A stretch of DNA of 64,000 nucleotides, taken from Bradyrhizobium sp. Ghvi. GTDB lineage: Bacteria; Pseudomonadota; Alphaproteobacteria; Rhizobiales; Xanthobacteraceae. A model generated the notes under the pieces. The model had not been told where the DNA came from. It saw nothing but the letters and a program-made list of their open reading frames with translations, and made no database searches. The position numbers and the translations under genes were made by a program. Below are positions 26,278 through 34,136 of this stretch, piece after piece. Numbering within the stretch: the stretch's first letter is position 1; the number at the start of each line of letters is the position of its first letter. The stretch is from positions 556,987 through 620,986 of the forward strand of contig NZ_FOVU01000004.1 of the NCBI RefSeq assembly GCF_900115265.1, given 5' to 3'.

Positions 26278-27240
26278 ATGTCGAGCCGAGCGCTCAGCCT
26301 CGCCACGGTGCTGTTTCTGGTCGGCTTCGGTGCCACCGATGCCGTTCTGGCGCAGGCGACGAACCTCGAGGCCGGCAAGGCCCCGTCCCAACTCTTCGCG
26401 CAGACCTGCAACGCCTGCCACAAGAGCCCGCGAGGGCTTTTGAAGACGGTCTCGCCGAGCTCGCTGCCGGGCTTCCTGCGTCAGCACTACACCACCAGCC
26501 CGGACATGGCCGGCGTGCTGGCGTCCTACCTTGTCTCCAATGGCGCCGCCGACGTCCGTTACCAGGCAAAGGATGGTAAGGAGGGCAGGGACAAGAAGGA
26601 AGGCGCCAAGGAGAAGGACGCCAACACAAATCCGGCCCAGTCGCCTGAGCATCAGGGCCGCCGCCAGCGCCCGCAAGAGGCAGCCAAGCCGGAGACCGAG
26701 GGTGCACCCACGGCGCCCGAGGGGCGCCAGAAGCGCGCCGCGCGACGGAGCGAGGAAGATGCCAAGGAAGGCTTAAAGCCTGAGGCCACTACCGAACAGC
26801 CGCCAGCGGGCCGTAAGGGCAAGCGCATGAGCAAGCGCGGCAAGCCGGAGGGCGACGGCACCCCTGCGCCGAAGGTCGATTCCAAGGTGGAATCCAAGAC
26901 CGAGAGTGACAAGGTCGATTCCGGCCGTGAAGGGTCCAAGCCCGACAGCGCCAAGCCGGCCGAGAAGCCCGCCGAGGCCAAGCCGGAGAGCGCCAAGATC
27001 GAGCCGAGCGGCAGCGAGGCGCCGGCTCTGCGGCCTGATCCGGTTCCGCAAGTCACGCCGGCGCCGCCGGCGGCGGCCGCTAAGCCGACTGAGCCGGCCG
27101 CTGCTCCCAAGGCTGCCGAAGCCGCGGCGTCCAAACCGGCCGAGCCCGGGCCCAGCTCCGAGCCGGCCCCGTCTGCGCCCGCCGCTGGGCCGTCGCCCGC
27201 TGAGTCCTCCGGTCCGCCGGCTCCGCCGATCTCGCGATAA
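26278..27240 (+). CDS. Exported c-type cytochrome-like protein with long disordered tail
   Basis: A 320-residue protein. Residues 1-26 are a signal peptide (MSSRALSLATVLFLVGFGAT through LAQA). A single haem motif CNACH (Cys44, Cys47, His48) follows in LFAQTCNACHKSPRGLLK, with Met in SPDMAGVLASYL as a possible distal ligand. That compact domain ends near residue 105; the remaining 215 residues are low complexity, rich in Lys, Glu, Pro and Ala (for example DSKVESKTESDKVDS and PAEKPAEAKPESAK). GGAG at 26265-26268 points to the ATG at 26278 among four closely spaced ATGs. The redox partner is unknown. Confidence 0.8.
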   Translation: MSSRALSLATVLFLVGFGATDAVLAQATNLEAGKAPSQLFAQTCNACHKSPRGLLKTVSPSSLPGFLRQHYTTSPDMAGVLASYLVSNGAADVRYQAKDGKEGRDKKEGAKEKDANTNPAQSPEHQGRRQRPQEAAKPETEGAPTAPEGRQKRAARRSEEDAKEGLKPEATTEQPPAGRKGKRMSKRGKPEGDGTPAPKVDSKVESKTESDKVDSGREGSKPDSAKPAEKPAEAKPESAKIEPSGSEAPALRPDPVPQVTPAPPAAAAKPTEPAAAPKAAEAAASKPAEPGPSSEPAPSAPAAGPSPAESSGPPAPPISR

Positions 27241-27308
27241 CCAAAAACCGTCTTGTTGATCTGCGAAGGCTGCGCCCAGCGCGGCCTCAGCGTCATCTTG
27301 ACCGCGAT

Positions 27309-27336
27309 TAGAGCAATACTCTAGAGTCATGCTCTA
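27309..27336. promoter_or_regulatory. Palindromic operator in front of TetR gene
   Basis: The 28 bp TAGAGCA-AT-ACTCTAGAGT-CA-TGCTCTA match their own reverse complement at all but four positions. The element ends on the first base of the AGGAGG ribosome site (27336-27341) of the TetR gene, and a TTGACC -35-like box lies at 27298-27303. It is probably where the adjacent TetR protein binds to repress its own operon. Confidence 0.75.
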
Positions 27337-27346
27337 GGAGGCTCCG

Positions 27347-27955
27347 ATGTCATCCGGTGTGCGCGAGGATTTGCTGGCGGCAGGGCTCGCGGTGTTCGAC
27401 CGGTTGGGTTTCGAAGGCGCGACGGTGGCCGCGATCCGCGCCAGGGCCCGGGCTTCCAACGGCAGCTTCTTTCATGTCTTCGGCTCCAAGCAGGAGCTCG
27501 CCGGCGCACTGCTGCTGGAGGTGCTACGGCATTATCATGGCGCGATGCTCGCAGCGCTTGATCCGTCGCCCGATGCGAAGCAGGGCATTGATCGCTTGAT
27601 CCGCGCCCATCTCGACTGGGTCGTGCTGAGCCGGCGAGAGGCGCGCTATCTCTTCGAGATATCGCGCAACGAATGGAGCGAGAACGTCCGCGAAGCCCAG
27701 CGCGCCCAGAATGCGCGGCTTGCTGAAGGCATCGAGCGCTGGCGCGCGCCGTTGCTCGCTAGCGGCGACCTTCTGCCGATGACTCCAGCGATGTTCGTCA
27801 GTCAACTCATCGGGCCGGCACAGATCTTTTGCCGCGCCTTTCTGTCGCGACGCGATCGCGCTGATCCACGCACCGAAGCCGACGCGCTGATCGCCTGCGC
27901 CATCCGTGCGCTGGTACCGCCGGAACGCGCCAACAAGGAGTGGCATGATGAGTAA
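27347..27955 (+). CDS. TetR/AcrR family transcriptional regulator
   Basis: A 202-residue repressor-type protein. The N-terminal helix-turn-helix occupies about residues 5-50, with FEGATVAAIRARARASNGSFFHVFGSKQEL the typical TetR recognition region. The C-terminal ligand and dimer domain is helical, with MFVSQLIGPAQIFCRAFL near the end. It sits just behind a 28-bp palindrome and its stop overlaps the start of a thioesterase gene, so the two form an operon probably under autoregulation. An acyl-CoA or fatty-acid-like inducer is plausible from the partner gene only. Confidence 0.92.
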   Translation: MSSGVREDLLAAGLAVFDRLGFEGATVAAIRARARASNGSFFHVFGSKQELAGALLLEVLRHYHGAMLAALDPSPDAKQGIDRLIRAHLDWVVLSRREARYLFEISRNEWSENVREAQRAQNARLAEGIERWRAPLLASGDLLPMTPAMFVSQLIGPAQIFCRAFLSRRDRADPRTEADALIACAIRALVPPERANKEWHDE

Positions 27956-28415
27956 CGAGGCCGATCCCGATTTCATTCCGATTGCTGAGCGCATCCACGC
28001 CAGTGTCGGCCGCCAGGGTTTTATGAACCTGGTCGGCGCGGAGCTGTCGGAGATGTCGCGTGGTACCTGCACCATCGCGGTCGAGCGCCGGCCGGAGCTG
28101 TTGCAGCAGCACGGCTTCTTCCATGGCGGCGTCACCGCCTTCCTGGTCGACAATGCCACGACCATTGCGGCGGCGACCTCGCGCGGTCAGGCGGCGCTGA
28201 CGGCGGAATACAAGCTCAATCTGTTGTCGCCGGCGGTCGGCGACAAGCTGATCTGCCGTGCGAGGGTGATCAAGCCGGGCCGCCAGGTCTCGGTAGTCGC
28301 GGCCGATGTGTTCTGCGTCAGCGACGGCGTTGAGAAACATACGGCTACGGCGCTCGCCTCGATCGCGATGCTGAGCGAGGATGTCGCGCTCAAAACGAAA
28401 AGCCCGGCTGCCTGA
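27948..28415 (+). CDS. PaaI-type hotdog-fold thioesterase
   Basis: A 155-residue hotdog-fold acyl-CoA thioesterase. The catalytic region QQHGFFHGGVTAFLVDNATT carries the HGG motif with downstream Asp typical of PaaI/YbgC-like enzymes, and EYKLNLLSPAVGDKLICRA is the conserved central strand block. The start overlaps the TetR stop by 8 bp; ATG 27948 has AAGGAG at 7 bp, and ATG 27945 just before it is also possible. The last codons (KSPAA and stop) lie inside the rplI terminator stem of the opposite strand. Confidence 0.88.
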   Translation: MSNEADPDFIPIAERIHASVGRQGFMNLVGAELSEMSRGTCTIAVERRPELLQQHGFFHGGVTAFLVDNATTIAAATSRGQAALTAEYKLNLLSPAVGDKLICRARVIKPGRQVSVVAADVFCVSDGVEKHTATALASIAMLSEDVALKTKSPAA

Positions 28416-28429
28416 GGCAGCCGGGCTTC
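28401..28429 (-). terminator. Rho-independent terminator of the rpsF-rplI operon
   Basis: A perfect 13-bp stem, AAGCCCGGCTGCC with GGCAGCCGGGCTT, closes a 3-nt loop. On the minus strand it is followed by TTCGTTTT, a good U-tract, 22 bp after the rplI stop. On the plus strand its first arm codes for the last residues of the thioesterase, so one sequence serves both purposes. Confidence 0.88.
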
Positions 28430-28450
28430 GCAGCCCACGCGAATGCGAGC

Positions 28451-29056
28451 TTACTTCTCGGTCTCGTCCGCAGCCGGCGTCGGCTCGACCTCGTCGTGCT
28501 GGGCTTCCGGATCGAAGAACTCGCCAGCGGCCGCGATCGCCTCGGCGGCCGCGTCGCGGTCCTCGTTGCGGGTGGAGATGTCCTCGCCGCGGTTGATGCG
28601 CTCGGCCTCGTCCTGGCTGCGCGCAACCGTGACAGTGACTACGACCTCGACCTCGGGGTGAACGGCGACGGTGATCGAGTGCTTGCCGATGGTCTTGATC
28701 GGCGCGTCAAGCTGCACCTGCGGACGGGCGAGCGTAACGCCGTCAGCCTCGAAGGCGACAACCACGTCGCGCACGGTGACCGAGCCGAACAGTTGGCCGG
28801 CCTCCGAAGCCTGACGGATCACGATGATGTTCTTGCCCTCGATCTTCTCGGCGACCTTGGACGCCTCGCCCTTCGAGGCGAGGTTGCGAGCTTCCAGCTC
28901 GGCCTTCATGCCGTCGTACTTGGCGCGGTTGTCGGCGGTGGCGCGCAGCGCCTTGCCGCGCTTGAGCAGGAAATTGCGGGCGTAGCCGTCGCGAACCTTC
29001 ACGACTTCGCCCATCTGGCCGAGCTTGCTCACGCGTTCCAGCAAAATGACTTCCAT
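28451..29056 (-). CDS. rplI: 50S ribosomal protein L9
   Basis: A 201-residue L9, longer than the roughly 150 residues of E. coli because of an acidic C-terminal extension (RNEDRDAAAEAIAAAGEFFD and on) as in other Rhizobiales. The N-terminal domain MEVILLERVSKLGQMGEVVKV and the RDGYARNFLLKRGKA helix are standard, as is the C-terminal HPEVEVVVTV. A GGAGA ribosome site precedes the ATG. It is the last gene of the S6-S18-DUF2232-L9 operon and has a clear terminator. Confidence 0.97.
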   Translation of the reverse strand: MEVILLERVSKLGQMGEVVKVRDGYARNFLLKRGKALRATADNRAKYDGMKAELEARNLASKGEASKVAEKIEGKNIIVIRQASEAGQLFGSVTVRDVVVAFEADGVTLARPQVQLDAPIKTIGKHSITVAVHPEVEVVVTVTVARSQDEAERINRGEDISTRNEDRDAAAEAIAAAGEFFDPEAQHDEVEPTPAADETEK

Positions 29057-29104
29057 ATTCGTTCTCCTTTGAAGTGCTCTGGGTTTTCAGGTTTCGGGTT
29101 GGAC

Positions 29105-30082
29105 TTAAGATATCGGCAATGGCGGCGGTTGTCGGTTGCGAAGGAAGCGCTGGCGCAAACCGAACACGGCGTCCGCGAGGCCAAGGATGACCATCGCGAT
29201 CACCGGCCAGCCGAACACGACGACGACGGCATAGGTTGAACCGAGCCAGAACGTGCGGCTCTTCAGCGCGAGCGTCAGCGTATGCAGCACGGCGAAGCCG
29301 GTCAGCGCGTAAGCCATCATCAATGCCGCCGTGGTGATCTGCGCGACGATCGCGAGCAGGCCGCCGCTGAAGCAGAAGGCGAGTGCGATGCAGAGCACCG
29401 CGAGCGTCATCGCCGGCAATTCGGCCGTCTTCAGGTCCGGCCAAGGGCGGCGCAGCCGGCCTGATGTAGCCGTCACTTTGGCGCTGAGCCAAAGGTTGAG
29501 TGTGAGCGTCATCATCGAGACGATAGAGGCAGCAGCCGGCGCGATGCGGATCAAGGCATCGATGAACTGGTCGGCCTCACCGGAGGCCTGCGGATCGGCG
29601 GTGCGGAGGATGCGCATCAGACCACGTCGCAGCGTGCCCGTGATGGTCTCGGCGTCGCTACCGAGCGTGAGCAGAGCGGCGATCGTGGTCAGCACGGCGA
29701 AGCCCGCGACCCACAACAGGATGCGGCCGACCGGGTACCATTCGATTTCGGGTTCTGCTGGCGCCGCGACGGCGAGCCCGGGCGTCGCGCTCGACACGTG
29801 TCGGCCGAGCAAGACAAGATGGCCGAGCCACCAGGCCGGCAGTGCGACGGTGACGGCAAAGGCGAGACAGTAAGGCAGGCCAAAGATAGCGCCAAGGCCG
29901 ATCGCAGCGGCGATGCCGCCCAGAGTCGCGTGGAGGGGGCCCCAGCCGATCGCGGCGACCATCAGCGGCAGCGGTGCCAGATAGAACAGGACGAGCGAGA
30001 TCAGCGCGCCCGACACGATCGAGGCGAACATCAGCGCCGACGCGGCGCCGGCGATCAGGGCTATCAGTCCAAATACCATCAT
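29105..30082 (-). CDS. DUF2232 family membrane protein
   Basis: A roughly 325-residue integral membrane protein with about eight hydrophobic helices, beginning MMVFGLIALIAGAASALMFA. It lies between rpsR and rplI, which is the usual position of DUF2232 (YybS-like) proteins in Rhizobiales. It may belong to the S-component-like group of energy-coupling transporters, but no function is established. The ATG at 30082 follows AAGGGAGCGGGACAG; an in-frame TTG at 30127 would add 15 polar residues and seems less likely. Confidence 0.85.
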   Translation of the reverse strand: MMVFGLIALIAGAASALMFASIVSGALISLVLFYLAPLPLMVAAIGWGPLHATLGGIAAAIGLGAIFGLPYCLAFAVTVALPAWWLGHLVLLGRHVSSATPGLAVAAPAEPEIEWYPVGRILLWVAGFAVLTTIAALLTLGSDAETITGTLRRGLMRILRTADPQASGEADQFIDALIRIAPAAASIVSMMTLTLNLWLSAKVTATSGRLRRPWPDLKTAELPAMTLAVLCIALAFCFSGGLLAIVAQITTAALMMAYALTGFAVLHTLTLALKSRTFWLGSTYAVVVVFGWPVIAMVILGLADAVFGLRQRFLRNRQPPPLPIS

Positions 30083-30215
30083 CAGCTGTCCCGCTCCCTT
30101 CGAGCGGTTAGAGGCGCTTTGCCCCAACCATCGGCGACCGGACGACCCGGAGGCCTTATGAGTTCAGAAGATCACGACCGGCGACGGCAATCGTCGCCGG
30201 TCGAAAGCGGTCGTG

Positions 30216-30455
30216 TCAGCGAATGACGTAGGGCAGCAGGCCCAGGAACCGCGCGCGCTTGATCGCGCGGGCGAGTTCACGCTGCTTCTTCGCGGACACC
30301 GCCGTGATGCGGCTCGGCACGATCTTGCCGCGCTCGGAGACGTAACGCATCAGGAGCTTGGAGTCCTTGTAGTCGATCTTCGGCGCATTGGCCCCCGTGA
30401 ACGGGCAGCTCTTGCGGCGACGGAAAAACGGGCGGCGTGCACCAGCTTCAGCCAT
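30216..30455 (-). CDS. rpsR: 30S ribosomal protein S18
   Basis: A 79-residue S18, normal length. RRPFFRRRKSCPFTGAN at the N-terminus, IDYKDSKLLMRYVSERGKI in the middle and AIKRARFLGLLPYVIR at the end are the family blocks. It is 5 bp after rpsF, with which it binds cooperatively in the 30S platform. Confidence 0.98.
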   Translation of the reverse strand: MAEAGARRPFFRRRKSCPFTGANAPKIDYKDSKLLMRYVSERGKIVPSRITAVSAKKQRELARAIKRARFLGLLPYVIR

Positions 30456-30460
30456 TGTTC

Positions 30461-30928
30461 TTACTCCCCATCCGTTTCAGCTTCGTCGCGCGGACGGCGC
30501 GGGCCACGATCACCGCGGAAGCCGCCGTCGCGATCGCCACCACGGAAGCCGCCTTCGCGCTCACCGCGGAAGCCGCCGCCACGGTCGTCACGCTCGCGAT
30601 CACGGTCGGCCTTGCGCATCATCGCAGACGGGCCTTCCTCGAGTTCTTCGACGCGGACGCTGAGATAGCGGATCACGTCTTCGCTGATGCGCTCCTGGCG
30701 CTCGATCTCGGCAATGGCCGCGGACGGCGCATCGATGTTGAGCAGCACGAAATGCGCCTTGCGGTTCTTGTTCATGCGGTAGGTGAGGGAGCGAACGCCC
30801 CAATTCTCGGTCTTGGTGACCTTGCCGCCGAGACCTTCGACGATGCCGGTCATCTGCGCAGTCAGCTCTTCGACCTGCTGCGTGCTCGCGTCCTGGCGCG
30901 CGAGAAAAACATGCTCATAGAGAGCCAT
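30461..30928 (-). CDS. rpsF: 30S ribosomal protein S6
   Basis: A 155-residue S6. The core begins MALYEHVFLARQDASTQQ and contains WGVRSLTYRMNKNRKAHFVL and the partner-binding EDVIRYLSVRV. The last 45 residues form a Gly/Arg/Asp-rich tail (RGGGFRGEREGGFRGGDRDG). The ATG at 30928 follows GAGGAAAGGA; a frame open ten codons further upstream has no ribosome site. It is the first gene of the operon and has a leader of about 185 nt from the proposed promoter. Confidence 0.96.
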   Translation of the reverse strand: MALYEHVFLARQDASTQQVEELTAQMTGIVEGLGGKVTKTENWGVRSLTYRMNKNRKAHFVLLNIDAPSAAIAEIERQERISEDVIRYLSVRVEELEEGPSAMMRKADRDRERDDRGGGFRGEREGGFRGGDRDGGFRGDRGPRRPRDEAETDGE

Positions 30929-31119
30929 AGTGGTCCTTTCCTCGTGTTGGCGCATCACCCGGCGTCAAGCCCTTAAGAGACCTTCGGAAAGGACTCTGGG
31001 ATTAAGCTCAGAAGGCGGAAACACGGGACGACGGGCCGACTGGCCCTGCCACACCAAAACCACGGAGGATTTGCTGAGACCGTCCGTTCAGCTCCCGGCC
31101 GGGGTCTGCGGATGCGCGC

Positions 31120-31147
31120 GTTATACGGATTTTGGCCGACTTGGCAA
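31120..31147 (-). promoter_or_regulatory. Probable sigma-70-type promoter of the rpsF operon
   Basis: On the minus strand TTGCCA (31147-31142) and TATAAC (31125-31120) are separated by 16 bp, a good housekeeping match. The predicted start is near 31113, giving a leader of about 185 nt with a GGGCC/GGCCC hairpin at 31046-31033. Confidence 0.55.
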
Positions 31148-31209
31148 GGTTGAGCGCTTCGCTTTCGGCCCGGATCGTCCCGCTGCGGACTGACACCGGT
31201 CCTCCGGCT

Positions 31210-31238
31210 TGATTTATTTGTTTGTATGTCATACAAAT
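31210..31238 (+). promoter_or_regulatory. Promoter with overlapping palindromic operator, TetR-desaturase operon
   Basis: TTGATT (31210-31215) and TACAAA (31233-31238) with a 17-bp spacer form a plausible promoter. A perfect 17-bp palindrome TTTGTATG-T-CATACAAA (31222-31238) covers the spacer and -10 box, so a protein bound there would block RNA polymerase. The following TetR-type regulator is the likely binder. Confidence 0.72.
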
Positions 31239-31256
31239 AATCGAGCGAGAGATCCG

Positions 31257-31964
31257 ATGGTGGAAAAGTCGGCCCAGGAGCCGCTTAAGGCGGCTGGCGA
31301 CCCCAAACATGCGGCGCGGGCGACACGCTCCGCTGGCCGCAAGATGCGGTCCCTGCTGTTGGATGCGGCGAGCCCCTTGTTTCGGGAGCGGGGGCTGTCA
31401 GGCACCGCGATCACCGACATCGCAGCCGCGGCGGACGCGTTCCCGAGCCAGATCACCTATTATTTCCGCACCAAGGAGGCGCTGTTCGTCGAATGCGCCT
31501 GCCGTGATCTGCTGTATTTGGCGCGGGCCACCGAGCAGGCGGCACTGAACGCGCACACGCCGGGCGAGTACACCCGCACGTTGGTCGAGACAGTGACGGC
31601 GAGCGATTCGATTGCCTTCTTCGCCGAGGCGCTGACACTGACCCGGCGGCGCCAGGACCTGGCGCCGCTGGTCGAGCGCACCATCGAGCGCCTGCATTCT
31701 GAAGGCGCGCGCGCCTATGCGGGCCAGGTGGCGCGCCATGGCTGGCGCTCGCTGCGCGCACCTGACGAAAGCTCGCGGCGGTTCTGGGCCGTCGCCATCG
31801 GAATCATTCTCGAGGGCTGCGCCATGGGCCGTTCGCCGGAGGCGCTCTGCGCCGAGATGCTGCGCGTGCTTGGCGAGCAGGCGAAATCCGCTGGCGACAG
31901 TGCGCTGCTGCGTCTCGTCGACGACGAGCACGATGCATCGAGCCATCCGAACAAGGAGAGGTAG
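31257..31964 (+). CDS. TetR/AcrR family regulator beside desaturase
   Basis: A 235-residue TetR-type protein. After a polar start the helix-turn-helix runs about residues 28-72: LLLDAASPLFRERGLSGTAI, DIAAAADAFPSQITYYFRTK. The C-terminal domain is helical. The ATG at 31257 has GAGAGATCC upstream; the frame is open earlier but would run through the operator. Three bases after its stop the desaturase gene begins. Together with the palindrome over the promoter this suggests a self-regulated operon for membrane desaturation, comparable in logic to DesT systems; that parallel is inference. Confidence 0.9.
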   Translation: MVEKSAQEPLKAAGDPKHAARATRSAGRKMRSLLLDAASPLFRERGLSGTAITDIAAAADAFPSQITYYFRTKEALFVECACRDLLYLARATEQAALNAHTPGEYTRTLVETVTASDSIAFFAEALTLTRRRQDLAPLVERTIERLHSEGARAYAGQVARHGWRSLRAPDESSRRFWAVAIGIILEGCAMGRSPEALCAEMLRVLGEQAKSAGDSALLRLVDDEHDASSHPNKER

Positions 31965-31967
31965 GTC

Positions 31968-32993
31968 ATGACAGCGCTTCGCATGCGTGCCCGCGATTTC
32001 CTGACCGACGATCAACTGGCCGACGTACGACAGCGCGTGACGTGGAAGGGCGTTGCGATGATCGCGCACGCCTGGACGCTGATCATTGCTGCGATCGCCC
32101 TGGTGGCATGGTGGCCCAATCCGGTCACCTACATTCTCGCCGTCGCAATCATCGGCTCGCGCCAGTTGGGCCTCGCGATCCTGATGCACGACGGCGCGCA
32201 TGGATGTCTATCCGCGGACGAGAAGACTAATCTGGCGTTGAGCCAATGGTTTTGCGCCTATCCGCTCTTTGCGGAGACGCGCAGCTACCGGCGCTATCAT
32301 TTGCAGCACCATGCCCGCACCCAGCAGGAGGACGATCCTGATCTGGTGCTGTCGGCGCCGTTTCCGATCACCAGGCTCAGCTATCGCCGCAAGTTCATTC
32401 GCGACATCACCGGACAGACCGGCTACCAGCAGCGCAAGGCGCAATTGCTCAACGCTCTCGGTCCGAAGGAGTGGCCATGGCGTCAGCGCGCCACCCACTT
32501 CTGGGACAAGCTCGGCCCGCAATGCCTCGTTAACGCCGCGATGCTTATCGCGCTTGCGGCGGCGGGCGCATGGTGGGCCTATCCGCTGCTGTGGCTGGTA
32601 CCGCTACTCACCTGGATGATGGTCATCACCCGCATCCGCAACATCGCCGAGCATGCTGTCGTGCCTGACAGCAGCGATCCCCTGCGCAACACCCGCACGA
32701 CGCGTGCCAATTTCCTCGAGCGGCTGTTCATCGCGCCGTATTACGTGAACTACCACCTCGAGCATCATCTTCTGTTCTACGTGCCCTGCTACAATCTGCC
32801 GAAGGTGCATCGTCTGCTGAGCGAGAGCCGGCATGCCGGCCGTATGGAGGTGCAGCCGGGCTACGCTGCGGTGCTCCGGCTCGCGACCGCCAAGCCTGAT
32901 CGGGATGATCGTCCCGGCCAACTCGTCAACAGCGCGCGGCGTGTGCGCGCTGGGGCAGCGGTCGACGCCAACCAGACCAACGGCGGGTTCTAG
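31968..32993 (+). CDS. Membrane fatty acid desaturase
   Basis: A 341-residue di-iron membrane desaturase. The three histidine boxes are present: HDGAH (His74, His78), HLQHH (111-115) and HLEHH (263-267), with hydrophobic helix pairs around residues 33-72 and 186-222. Such enzymes introduce a double bond in acyl lipids or related chains, using electrons from a ferredoxin or cytochrome. The start ATG at 31968 follows GGAGAGGTAGGTC, partly inside the end of the TetR gene. The exact substrate (phospholipid, carotenoid-like or other) cannot be told. Confidence 0.92.
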   Translation: MTALRMRARDFLTDDQLADVRQRVTWKGVAMIAHAWTLIIAAIALVAWWPNPVTYILAVAIIGSRQLGLAILMHDGAHGCLSADEKTNLALSQWFCAYPLFAETRSYRRYHLQHHARTQQEDDPDLVLSAPFPITRLSYRRKFIRDITGQTGYQQRKAQLLNALGPKEWPWRQRATHFWDKLGPQCLVNAAMLIALAAAGAWWAYPLLWLVPLLTWMMVITRIRNIAEHAVVPDSSDPLRNTRTTRANFLERLFIAPYYVNYHLEHHLLFYVPCYNLPKVHRLLSESRHAGRMEVQPGYAAVLRLATAKPDRDDRPGQLVNSARRVRAGAAVDANQTNGGF

Positions 32994-33165
32994 GGGCCGC
33001 TCCCCAAGTGAATGCTGGCCGAAGTTCCTATCTTGGCTTGACATTCCGGCCCTGGACAGTGTCTACGGCCCCCTTTGAAGCATGATCCGGAACCATGATC
33101 TAAGGCCGTGCGTAATCGGCTGCCGGTTCTTGAGAGTGGTCACGCCCGACAAGCAGGGAGCGCCG

Positions 33166-34125
33166 ATGACGGCAGCATTCACATTTCCTGGGCAGGGTTC
33201 CCAGGCAGTCGGTATGGGCAAGGCCTTGGCCGACGCCTTTCCGGTGGCGCGCGCCGTGTTTGACGAGGTCGATGCCGCGCTCGGGGAGAAGCTGACGGCG
33301 ACTATCTGGGATGGTCCGGCCGAAACCCTTCAGCTCACCGAAAACGCCCAGCCGGCCCTGATGGCGGTGTCTGTGGCCACTTTGCGCGTGTTGGAGACTG
33401 AGGCCGGGTTTTCCGTGGAGCGGGATGCGGCCTTCGTGGCCGGCCACTCGCTCGGCGAATATTCGGCGCTGGCCGCGGCCGGCAGCCTGACCCTCTCGGA
33501 CACCGCGCGCCTGCTTCGCATTCGCGGTCTCGCGATGCAAAAAGCTGTGCCTGTTGGCGCCGGCGCGATGGCCGCGCTGCTTGGCCTCGATTATGACGCG
33601 GCCATGGAGGTCGCCAAGGAGGCGGCGCAGGGTCAGGTCTGCCAGGCCGCCAATGACAATGGCGGCGGGCAGGTGGTCGTCTCCGGCGACAAGGCTGCGG
33701 TTGACCGTGCCGTCGAGATTGCCAAGACCAAGGGCGCCAAGCGCGCGATGCTGCTGCCGGTGTCCGCGCCGTTCCATTGCAAGCTGATGCAGCCCGCGGC
33801 CGACGCCATGGCGGAGGCGCTGTCCAAGGTCACGATCAAGGCGCCGGCTGCGCCGTTGGTGTCGAACGTGCTGGCCAGCGCCATCACCGATCCCGACGAG
33901 ATCCGCCGCCGCCTGGTCGAGCAGGTCACCGGCACTGTGCGCTGGCGCGAGTCGGTTGCCTATATGGCTGGGCAGGGCGTTACCCGTTTCTTCGAGATCG
34001 GCGCGGGCAAGGTGCTGACGGGGCTCGTCAAGCGCATTGCCGACGGCGCTGTCGGTGTTGCGGTCGGCGGTCCCAATGATATTGCCGCCGCCAAGGATGC
34101 ATTGGCCGCTGCGAAGCAGGGCTAG
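33166..34125 (+). CDS. fabD: Malonyl-CoA:ACP transacylase
   Basis: A 319-residue enzyme that loads malonate onto acyl carrier protein. FTFPGQGSQAVGMGK opens the protein, the nucleophile is Ser95 in GHSLGEYSA, and VSAPFHCKLM carries the catalytic His. The ATG at 33166 with AGGGAG upstream is preferred to an ATG 84 bp earlier. A TTGACA hexamer at 33038-33043 could be part of its promoter, but the matching -10 box is poor. It is the first gene of the fab cluster. Confidence 0.97.
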   Translation: MTAAFTFPGQGSQAVGMGKALADAFPVARAVFDEVDAALGEKLTATIWDGPAETLQLTENAQPALMAVSVATLRVLETEAGFSVERDAAFVAGHSLGEYSALAAAGSLTLSDTARLLRIRGLAMQKAVPVGAGAMAALLGLDYDAAMEVAKEAAQGQVCQAANDNGGGQVVVSGDKAAVDRAVEIAKTKGAKRAMLLPVSAPFHCKLMQPAADAMAEALSKVTIKAPAAPLVSNVLASAITDPDEIRRRLVEQVTGTVRWRESVAYMAGQGVTRFFEIGAGKVLTGLVKRIADGAVGVAVGGPNDIAAAKDALAAAKQG

Positions 34126-34136
34126 AGGAGTACGCG

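Noticed and set aside
33079..33100. GCATGATCCGGAACCATGATC before fabD, resembling the start of a repeat common in Nitrobacteraceae
   Set aside because: Only a short fragment matches my memory of the element and no partner arm is present.
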